Below are positions 36,901 to 44,400 of a DNA stretch of 64,000 nucleotides, piece by piece (position 1 is the stretch's first letter; each line of letters begins with the position of its first letter). The notes under the pieces were generated by a model that was not told the DNA's origin, ran no database searches, and saw only the letters and a list, made by a program, of their open reading frames with translations. The translations under genes were made by a program, and so were the position numbers. This DNA comes from Asterias amurensis. Lineage: Eukaryota > Echinodermata > Asteroidea > Forcipulatida > Asteriidae. The stretch lies in assembly GCF_032118995.1 (NCBI RefSeq), contig NC_092656.1:12396761-12460760 (forward strand). The letters run 5' to 3'.

Positions 36901-39900
36901 ATTTGATACATTGATATACAGTGTGCACATTATAAAATACACCTGGCTGGAGTATTCTTGAATTTAAATATTAAGTAAATGAAAATGTTTTGTTGTGAAG
37001 AAATCTAATTTCATCATGTTCATCGCAAACTGCGCATTTGGTGAACGCGATGTACAACAACATCATCCACAAAGTGTTACATACATTGTACCTCTATCTA
37101 GTATGTTCATATGCGATACAGTGACAGTACACATTTAAACAATTTCAGCGCACCATATGTTTTGTATGGTGTTGTCACTGCTGTTGGTGGGTTAAGTTTT
37201 GTGTTACACTGAGTACTTGTGTTGTACAATGTATACATGCTGTCAATGGACCCATTGGCAGTTGTCTTGTAGTCTGTAAATTCAAGCAATGTAAATACAT
37301 TACAGGGCAGTGACATCAAAATGTCAACAACAAAAAGGGGGGGGGGCACTACCTGTCTGAACCTGCAAAATGTAATTGTTGTACATTTGTAGGCAAGTAT
37401 TCGAGATGACTCTGTCAATGGTCAAATGTACTGTACAGCAGAGCACTATGTACATCTATACAGTATAACACAAAATTGAACCCATTGTACACTGTACTTG
37501 TATACAGGTCAAGAGTGTACAGGGGAGCGGGATATACAAAGATTAAATTTTCTAAAAGTATCAATGTCCGACATAATACACACATGTGATGTACACGCAC
37601 ATGCGTCGTGTACAAGTTGGACTTATTACATTTATTGGGGTGTACATGTACATGTCATACATGTACAGACTAGTATCACTTTCTCACAAAATTGTTCATT
37701 TATTGTAGTCATGGTACAGAACTGCACTTAGATTGGTCTGGCCAAACTATCTTGCCTTGCTACTGTGACAGCAAATATTTTGACTGAACAGTTGTGCACA
37801 CTGAATGCTAGAAGTATTATTTGAGCAGTACATTAATTATTTTTGAATAGCAACCATGGCAACAAAACTGATACATTTTGTATAGCATTTTGCTAACTGT
37901 GTACAAACATGCACAAAGGGAATCTGTCCCCACAGAACAAGTCTCTTGAAAGTACAAAGTACATTGCATGCAGTGTACAATTGTTTGTACACATGTTTCT
38001 ACAGTCATTTTTACACGGCAAACTTTGTATATATATATGCTTGCGCGATCTTAAAAAACATGGGCCATCTTCGAAGATTACGCAAAGTGCTCTCTAGTGT
38101 TCGCTGTCTCTTGTAGCGTACAGTCCATTTATTGGGAAATGTTTGGAAAACATGCGTCTGTGCTCTCTCTGTGTGACAATAAAAGCTATAAAACTGTTTT
38201 TTTAAATAAAATCTTTACACTGAAAAAAAGAAGCGATGTTATATTTATAACTGTGATAACAAAATTACAATCTCTATTACTACATTGTCTTTAATGCACT
38301 TAAGGAAGCCACTGTAGTTCAACTGTAAGATCATGAATGTAAAATTTTGTTTTTAAATGATAAGTCTTACATATCATGGTGGTTCAGAAATATAAGAATT
38401 TGGGCTTGCATTTTAAATACAATCATTATTTTTTATCTATTTATAATATTGGACAAAAGAGTGCTCTACAGGGGGCAGAGTCACTACAGTATTGTTTCTA
38501 GAATTGTTCAACTGTAATTCTTCTCGCAAAATGTTGTGTATTACATTATACTTTTAAAGATGCTATGTCAGATTTTTGGCCCCAAACATTAAAGATTTTT
38601 GTTTTTTGAGTGAATGGTATTTCAAAGAGTATCACCCGCTCTAACGAAAAAAAGTTTAACCTTTACGTTTAATGGTCAGGAACCATGACAAAAATTTAAA
38701 ACGTTTCTTATAAAACACATAAGAATTGATCACGTGATATATTGTCGGGATCCCGACAAATCAAATTTTGAGCACTTTATTTCACTGCTACTAATAATTG
38801 GCGGACTTTTTCGAGCAAAGGCTCCAATGAAAGCTACTTCATGTAGATCGACAAATTGCCGAGCCGCGGCCGAGTCGGCCTAAACCATTTTGTGAGAGGG
38901 ATGTTACAAATCCGTGCGGCAGTGCGTGGGCGCTTTATGCGTGAACGGCGGGTATTATTGTAAACAAACAGCGCACACACTGCCACACGGGTTTGGAACA
39001 CCCCTTCCACAGAATGGTTTAGTCCAACTCGGTGGGGGCTTGGCAGTTCGGCGAGTAGGCTGGCTGGCGTACAGCGCTTGGTGGTCGAGTGACCAAAAGA
39101 TAAAGCGTTGAGCATTATTGAGAAGTCAAAAAACGCGCGATGTGGCAGCAAAACAACAGTAAGTACCGAGCAGAAAATTGTATTTTTTGACGATGTTTTT
39201 TAATTTCACTCAACAAATACAAGCATTATGAATGTATATTGAGTAGGGTGGGGAAAGCTTTAGGTGTACTTACAGTACACAGGAACGATGTCGGTCACTT
39301 CGTACCCAAGTCACTTCGTACCCAAATTGTCATACCCAAGTCACTTCGTACCCGAGTCACTTCGTACCCGAGTCACTTCGTACCCCAATTGTCTGATCGT
39401 GGCAGAAGTGGCCAGCCTTCATTATTTTCTTTCATGTGGACATTGACACTGATTACATTTCACGGTAATTAAAAACAACTTGCAGGAAGATCAGAATAAA
39501 TGTTCCTGTAAAAATAAAGTGTCCAGTTATTATTATTATTGGTGGATTAATGTTCTTCACTTTGACGCGATTTTCTCATGGATCCATGGGCTCCGTTTTT
39601 TACTTGTCCGACGGAGAATGGCACGCATTGAAGGCATATTTTACACGAGCTTTTCCTCCGTAAATTACTACGGTTTTTTTTCTTTCTAACTCTCCTAAAA
39701 AGTGAATGTTTTATTTACTGATAAACAGTGCTAATAACAAAAACGATCCCCACTTTTGGTTTGAAAAAAAAAACGAAGGTTTGTTTCAATCGTTTCCTTC
39801 GTTTCAACTCCATGGTCTCAACAGCCGCAACAATTCATTCACGTATGACGTGACTTGGGTACGAAGTGGCTTGGGTACGAAGTGACTTGGGTACGAAGTG

Positions 39901-40676
39901 ACTTGGGTAAGAAGTGACTTGGGAACGAAGTGACTTGGGTACGAAGTGACTTGGGTCTGAAGTGACCGACATTCCACAGGAAACTAGTTCTGGCTGGCTA
40001 ACGGTCGTAAAACTTTCACCCATCAACGCTGATTTGAAAAACCTATGGCGTTAAGGAGGCTCTAAATATGAGACCCCTATTGGCTCACACTCACAGGGGA
40101 GCCTTAGTTTCTAGAAGTCAAGTAGCCTTGTTGTACACATTTTAAGGAAAAATGTTGACATTTTCAAAATGCTTCACACCCACACTACTGACTGTACTTC
40201 TATTAGTTCTCATCTGTTTTTATAACTTTCAAATTCAAGTCAAGTGTTTCCACTTGACTTTCTTAATTCTATTTCTAATAATAATATAAAAATTAAAATA
40301 AAATAATATATGATTAATGAATTCATCAATCATGTCACAATAACTCACATAATTTGAATTAAAACAGAAACAAATAAACACCATCGGCATCATACTAAAA
40401 AAATAGTATATTGTGGTTGGTATGCTGTTTGCAATCAGTTACATTCAATCAATCACTCACTTCAACAACAGCATTTACTTCTCGAATAGTGTCTACCATG
40501 AGTTGTACATTGTCGTCGGGAGTTAAAACTTCATAGTGAAAATCATCGTCTTGCTGATCGCGGTGCGAAGAACCTTCTTCATCTTCCATCTCAAAATGTC
40601 CCTCAAAATCACTCGAACCAATATCATCCTCTTCCTCCTCTTCTTCACCAATCATATATCCCTCCTCCTCATCCAT
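18937..40676 (-). CDS. ARIH1: Ariadne-1 type RBR E3 ubiquitin-protein ligase, 14 coding exons
   Basis: Coding exons in order: 40676-40461, 33496-33341, 31072-31004, 30474-30382, 28971-28916, 28025-27852, 27544-27502, 26818-26669, 25302-25250, 24385-24328, 23637-23554, 22759-22583, 21593-21481 and 19018-18937. All are bounded by AG/GT and phases agree, giving 507 residues (human ARIH1 has 557). The acidic N-terminus is shorter than in human. A UBA-like region (about 55-115), RING1 from CEIC (137-140), an IBR, RING2 with GGCNHMVC (catalytic Cys about 308, equivalent to human Cys357) and the C-terminal Ariadne domain (about 357-507) follow. The last accepts ubiquitin from UBE2L3-type E2s, and family members work with neddylated cullin-RING ligases. 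The sequence before the ATG (CTACTCTGTTAG/GTG) looks like a splice acceptor, so a 5' untranslated exon may lie upstream. Intron 1 is 7 kb and full of repeats. COX5A starts divergently at 41470. Confidence 0.95.
19345..19672 (-). repeat. tRNA-derived SINE-like element
   Basis: On the minus strand, GGTTGGCTTGTGCGTAAAAG (A-box like) is followed by CCTGGTTCGATACC (B-box like) within about 60 nt, then a tail of about 240 bp. The acceptor stem does not close, so it is not a functional tRNA gene. It lies in the last ARIH1 intron. Confidence 0.5.
19747..20006. repeat. 26-bp tandem repeat, exactly 10 copies
   Basis: The unit ATGATCAAACCAGGCTATTG plus CTTTAC occurs ten times head to tail over 260 bp. 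Only one position differs, in one copy (CTTTTG for CTATTG). There are no spacers. It is in the last ARIH1 intron. Confidence 0.97.
20365..20756. mobile_element. TTAA-flanked MITE, family A copy 6
   Basis: Complete copy from TTAAAGGCAGTGGACACTAT to AAGTGTCCACTGTCTTTAA, inside the last ARIH1 intron. Confidence 0.85.
22091..22250. mobile_element. Palindromic MITE with GTGGATTTCACAAAG ends
   Basis: GTGGATTTCACAAAGG at the left pairs with CCCTTTGTGAAATCCACC at the right. The body is inverted copies of TCCTAACTTAGGAC and CAATGCTAAGAGATAGGACC. It lies in an ARIH1 intron. Confidence 0.75.
22832..23062. mobile_element. Imperfect palindromic MITE
   Basis: The left end CAGCCCTTTTCACACTGTAG and right end CTATGGTGAAAAGGCCGG are approximate inverted repeats. 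ACCCTGGAGG... / ...CCCCAGGGTT motifs recur inside. It lies 70 bp beyond an ARIH1 exon. Confidence 0.45.
23150..23229 (-). repeat. tRNA-like SINE head
   Basis: On the minus strand GAGCTCAATTGGTAGAGTGC (A-box) is followed by GACAGGTCAAAGCCC (degenerate B-box). The 5' GGGCGAG has no pairing CTCGCCC at the 3' end, so this is a tRNA-derived repeat or pseudogene rather than a gene. Confidence 0.5.
23331..23535. mobile_element. MITE with CCATGTCACACAAGGC / GTGTGACAAGGCC ends
   Basis: GACCATGTCACACAAGGCAC at the left pairs with TTGCTGTGTGACAAGGCC at the right, and AGGCAATCTCC / CAAGTTGCCTG pair internally. The right end stops within about 20 bp of the splice donor of the ARIH1 exon 23637-23554. The larger element at 62200 has related ends. 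Confidence 0.6.
24055..24231. mobile_element. Palindromic MITE with TAAAGGCCC ends
   Basis: TAAAGGCCCAGTCACACAGG at the left mirrors CCGGTGTCCGGGCCTTTA at the right. The inner pair TAAAAATGCACGCCCTCGAT / AGAGGGCGTGCATTTTTA is nearly perfect. It lies about 100 bp from the 24328 ARIH1 exon end. Confidence 0.75.
25508..25732. mobile_element. Imperfect palindromic MITE
   Basis: CCAATTTCATGGCTCTGCTC and AAGCAGAGCCATGAAACTTT are inverted counterparts at the ends. Related half-units occur near 31208 and 47520-47670. Confidence 0.5.
25752..25920. mobile_element. Palindromic MITE, relative of 11091
   Basis: Ends GCCGATTTCACGAAACGCTA and TGGTGTAATCGACGGCT. The interior TTAGGACGAGTAACTCGTCC and related motifs match the copy at 11091. 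Confidence 0.65.
26171..26509. mobile_element. TTAA-flanked MITE, family B copy 2 (inverted orientation)
   Basis: It begins TTAAAGCCATTGGACACTTT and ends GAAAGTGTCCGATGGCTTTA plus A. The interior is the reverse complement of the 17727 copy, for example GGTGAAAGACTTCTCTTGAA. Confidence 0.85.
27593..27655. repeat. Short dispersed repeat (TTTATATAGCGCTCTTACAC core)
   Basis: ATAAGAGACATTTATATAGC followed by GCTCTTACACGAGGTACCAA and AGCGCTTTA resembles the segment at about 21027-21085. Probably a SINE fragment; the family boundaries are not visible. Confidence 0.4.
28479..28893. mobile_element. TTAA-flanked MITE, family A copy 7
   Basis: TTTAAAGGCAGTGGACACTG to CCAGTGTCTTTAA. It carries a local direct duplication of about 43 bp (TTTATAAAACCTTTATAGAG twice, 28529-28605), which makes it longer than its sisters. 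It ends 23 bp from the 28916 ARIH1 exon boundary. Confidence 0.8.
29670..29923. mobile_element. Truncated family A MITE, copy 8
   Basis: The copy lacks the left third. It begins near TTTCCACGAGTTTGATTTTG and ends GTCCAGTGTCTTTAA, where it directly abuts the family C element and shares its TTAA. Confidence 0.7.
29920..30307. mobile_element. Foldback MITE, TTAA family C
   Basis: TTAAAGGAACATGTTGACTT to CAAGGCAACGTGTTCCTTTA plus A. The two halves are inverted copies meeting at about 30107-30130, where TTTATGGGAGTCAAGTTTTT faces GACTCCCATAAATGGCCGAC. It lies in ARIH1 intron 4, 75 bp from exon 4. Confidence 0.85.
30689..30814. mobile_element. Short palindromic MITE
   Basis: ACCTGGGGCCGATTTCACAA pairs with TTGTCAAATCGGCCCCAGGT at the other end. 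A fragment of the same family lies at about 18450-18570. Confidence 0.65.
31208..31458. mobile_element. Palindromic MITE
   Basis: GGCCCAATTTCATAGAGCTG faces CAGCTCTATAGAATTGGGTC. Inner TTCTTCCTTGATAAAAACAG faces CTGTTTTTATCAAGGAAGAA. It lies about 140 bp upstream of ARIH1 exon 3. Confidence 0.75.
32517..33331. mobile_element. DNA transposon inserted at the ARIH1 exon 2 splice donor, 9-bp target duplication
   Basis: Terminal inverted repeats GGGTTGTTCTAAAACCCCCT (left) and AGGGGGTTGTAGAACAACCT (right) are flanked by identical CTTCCTTAC at 32508-32516 and 33332-33340. A 9-bp duplication suits Mutator-like elements; an 8-bp reading would suit hAT. The right duplicate overlaps the exon 2 donor (GTAAGG on the minus strand). 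The 815-bp unit has no recognised gene and contains a 2x 23-bp direct repeat near 32876-32922. Confidence 0.75.
34700..38000. repeat. TACATGTA-rich low-complexity region in ARIH1 intron 1
   Basis: Self-complementary words such as GTACATGTAC, TACATGTA and ATGTACATTGT recur densely, for example at 34830-34860, 36235-36260 and 37640-37665, far more often than in the flanks. No coding sequence is seen. The foldback at 35019 is embedded in it. Confidence 0.7.
35019..35408. mobile_element. Foldback MITE, TTAA family C (complete)
   Basis: TTAAAGGAACACGTTGCCTT to AAGGCAACGTGTTCCTTTAA. The two arms of about 190 bp are near-perfect inverted copies meeting at GTCAAAATTTTGACCCCCAT (about 35209-35228). 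This is the best-preserved copy of the family. Confidence 0.9.
38856..39053. mobile_element. Imperfect inverted-repeat MITE
   Basis: Left segments TTGCCGAGCC, GAGTCGGCCTAAACCATT and CCGTGCGGCAGTGCG are mirrored by CACTGCCACACGG, GAATGGTTTAGTCCAACTCG and GGCTTGGCA in reverse order. It is in ARIH1 intron 1. Confidence 0.55.
39288..39972. mobile_element. Foldback element with 16-bp tandem repeats at both ends
   Basis: The left end ATGTCGGTCACTTC and right end GAAGTGACCGACAT are perfect inverses. Inside each end is a tandem array of the 16-mer GTCACTTCGTACCCAA: about five copies plus a degenerate one on the left, and seven in the opposite orientation on the right (39850-39965). The centre has no credible gene. 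It lies in ARIH1 intron 1, about 0.5 kb from exon 1. Confidence 0.85.
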
Positions 40677-41469
40677 TGTGTTTTCTGAAGACACCTAACA
40701 GAGTAGAAGAAGTCACAAAATGTCCATTTAACTTTCCTTAAATTGTGTGAAATTTTGCTCGCCCTTGTCGTTCCACACTGTACACTCTTTAGCAATGTTA
40801 TGATCATGATCATTACGTCACGCATCCTCGTATAATCATTTGAGTATTTGTCGGTAACATAACAACAACTTTTGTCTTTAAAAAACATTTTGACATTAGT
40901 TTGAAAACCTCTCACTGAATCAAGAAAATTATTAGTACAGAAAAGGTTAATTTATTTTATTTTAAATTAACTATTAAAATTATAATTTAAAATAATTATA
41001 GCAATTCCTGTTTAGCGGTAACTAGTAGCCGTTTTATGACCAGTTAAAAATAATGTGATGTTCCGGAGAGATATTTTATAGAGGTGTTTTGACCTAGTTA
41101 GCATTTTGGCAACTGAAAATGTTAACTTATAACTACTTGTACAATGTTTTCATAATTAAAAAAAAAACAAGCATTTTGAATTTTTGCATAGTTTGAAACA
41201 ATGAAAACAACTTTTAGTTTAGGCCTCACCGTTCCCTATTTCACCTTGGAATGAGAACAGCAAGTGTGTTTTTTACATAGCTTTTTCGCTGGTATACGAG
41301 CGTTGCTCAGCGCAATTTTAGTTGTGCCAACAAAATTACCCGTGAACCAGTTGTAGGCCGGTAATTTTTTGGAAGGTCATAGGTCATTCATTTCGTTAAC
41401 TCCGTTTTGCACGGCCTCCTACGGTAGAAAGATCGAACCGAACGAAGTTACAAAAATCGAAAATAAAAC
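40677..41469. promoter_or_regulatory. Intergenic interval between divergent ARIH1 and COX5A, probable bidirectional promoter
   Basis: Only 793 bp separate the two start codons on opposite strands, so both promoters and 5' leaders must fit here or in leader introns. No TATA box or transposon is obvious, unlike the flanking introns. A candidate splice acceptor just upstream of the ARIH1 ATG suggests a leader exon within this interval. Confidence 0.5.
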
Positions 41470-44400
41470 ATGTTTCGTCGGGTAGTATCCAGCATTGTTT
41501 CAAACACAAGAACAGCACTAACTGTACAGGCCATTCGACCTCTTGGTAAGTATTTTTTGGGGTGAAGTTTGACCAACTATAAACATGACACAATTCGTCA
41601 TGACCGATACGGCGTCCACCGCCGTGACCGCGCGCGCCGCGCAGCGGTAAAAAGAAGTGGAGATCAGACAACTCGTCTGTCGGACAACTTGTCCGTTCGG
41701 ACAACTCGACGGTTCAGACAACTCGACGGTTCGGACAACTCGACGGATGATTTATTCAACCGTCAGACAACTCGACTTGGGGTCAAGACAAGTTGACGGA
41801 TGGCCGTGACGGGGCTCAGCGCGGGGCGGGAGGGGTAAAGGATAACTTTCCGTATGGCGCCACCACCTTTTCACTCATTTTTACAAAAAGGGATATATCA
41901 ATCAGGTAAATTAGATACTATATTATTTTATTTCGAATGAAAAAGTGGTGGCGCCATACGGAAACTTTTCCGGGGTAAATAGCGGCCTGGGCTGGGGTGG
42001 GGATGTACTGACTAGCGACTTGGCAATGATGCAAGGGCGTTCCCCGGGGGGAGGGGGTATATTATGGTGGGTGGGTTTATATCCGGGCTATGGCGTGTCA
42101 AACGTTGCATTATTCGATAATGTACAATATATGTGCGATGTTTCTCATATATATGCGATAATTGTCACATATGTGCGATATTCATTTGATGTATGCAATA
42201 AATGTAATATATATGCAATAAATGTAATATATATGCAATAAATATAATATATATGCAATAAATTGTAATATATGTGCGATAAATTGTAATATATGTGCGA
42301 TAAATTGTAATATATGTGCGATAAATTGTAATATATGTGCGATAAATTGTAATATATGTGCGATAAATTGTAATATATGTGCGATAAATTGTAATATATG
42401 TGCGATAAATTGTAATATATGTGCGATAAATTGTAATATATGTGCGATAAATTGTAATATGTGTACGATAAATTGTAATATATGTGCGATAAATTGTAAT
42501 ATATGTGCGATAAATTGTAATATATGTGCAATAATTTGCAATATATGTGCGATAATTTGCAATAGATATGTGATATTTTTTAATATCTGTTTGATAATTT
42601 TGTAGTATATTATATGCGATCATTTGTATGCGATGTTTTGTGACGGTATACATATGCGATAATTTAATATACATGTGCGATGTTTATTCTTATATACGTG
42701 CGAAAACGGAATTGTGGGTTATAGTATGGCTTCCTGTCCACTTGATCCCCGTATCCGTAATGTTTTAGATCGGGCCAGACTATACTCTGGACGGTATAGT
42801 ATGGTTCCTATGGTTCAATGAGATTGGCGTAGGGTTTATAGTGATGGTCAGGGTACGAGACTCGAGCAGCGTATTTCCGAAACAGCCAGCCAGCCGCGTA
42901 TTCGGATAATAGAACACATACAGTACAGGGAGGTGACAAAATGTTGCATTTTGCTCAAATCTGAAGGTGAAGATCTGTTTTACTCGAACGAATTCTGCAA
43001 TATTAGCATAATTTAGAATTTTTAATTGATAATATGTCAATTTCATAGCTTCACATGATTAAAAAATAATTTTTAAAAAGTGAAAAACATTAACAAAACG
43101 TCAAAAAATGACCCGCAAACGAAAAGGCAAACATTTTTATTTTGTATTTTTTGCATTTTTTAATATGTCAAAAAAACATCACTGTGAAATACAAAACCAT
43201 AACTTGAAAAGAATTTATACCCTTCGTTAAAACAAAACTATTATTGATTCTGCAATAAAAAGAAAATGTTTAAAGAAAATGTTTAAAGAAATTGTTTGTC
43301 TTATCGAAGGGTGTCACCACTTTTTGCTCGCGGCTGACATAACTATAAATGTGGTGACTAAGATTCAAAAAATTTGAAAAATGATTTTGCAAACAAGACA
43401 CAGTTGAATTTTTATAGCACAAGAACTTTTAAAGTTTATTGACAACAATTAAAAATAATCAATCATGAGTGTTTCAGATATAGCTCGGTAATTTACTAAC
43501 TTTAACTGTTCTACGATTTAAAGTCACCTGGAAATAGAAGTGTTTTTCTTTCAAACATAAGAGTATATGCTTACGAACAATAAAACAATTTATTTAGTAA
43601 TTGATAAGACAAACATTTTCTTTTTATTGCAGAATCAATAATAGTTGACCAATTTAGCCAGCTCAAAATTTGACACGTCCAGTCTATCTTCCTTCAAGAT
43701 TCTGGAACAAGAAAGCAACTTTTTGTCTTAACGAAGGGTTCAAATTCTTTTCAAATTGTGTTTAAGTGCACCGTCTATGTAATTGGGCGGAATGTACATT
43801 GACAATGGCGTCAGAATAACTGTGGTTAATTAACCACTAGATAGTGAACCAAATTTACCCAGCTCCAAAATTTGATACGCCCACTATATTAGTCTTGAAA
43901 GTTCTGGATTACAAATTAAATGTTTTGTTTTAACGAAGGGTATAAATTCTTTTCAAGTTATGGTTTTGTATTTCACAGTGATGTTTTTTTGACATATTAA
44001 AAAATGCAAAAAATACAAAATAAAAATGTTTGCCTTTTCGTTTGCGGGTCATTTTTTGACGTTTTGTTAATGTTTTTCACTTTTTAAAAATTATTTTTTT
44101 AATCATGTGAAGCTATGAAATTGACATATTATCAATTAAAAATTCTAAATTATGCTAATATTGCAGAATTCGTTCGAGTAAAACAGATCTTCACCTTCAG
44201 ATTTGAGCAAAATGCAACATTTTGTCACCTCCCTGTACTGTATGTGTTCTATTATCCGAATACGCGGCTGGCTGGCTATTTCGGAAATACGCTGCTCGAG
44301 TCTCGTACCCTGACCATCACTATAAACCCTACGACAATCTCATTGAACCATAGGAACCATACTATACCGTCCAGAGTATAGTCTGGCCCGATCTAAAACA

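Noticed and set aside
40677..40694. In-frame extension of ARIH1 upstream of the ATG at 40676
   Set aside because: The upstream codon is GTG, and the sequence before it looks like a splice acceptor. The ATG at 40676 starts MDEEEGY, comparable to the human N-terminus.
42145..42674. Overlapping open frames up to 169 codons on the minus strand
   Set aside because: They arise because the 21-bp tandem unit is a multiple of three and stop-free in several frames. The repeated Tyr/Ile/Leu peptides have no domain and appear in three frames at once.
42780..44381. An 88-codon open frame present on opposite strands at 42780-43046 and 44115-44381
   Set aside because: The two frames are the same sequence in the two arms of the foldback, so their similarity reflects arm identity, not protein conservation. 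No homology is recognised.
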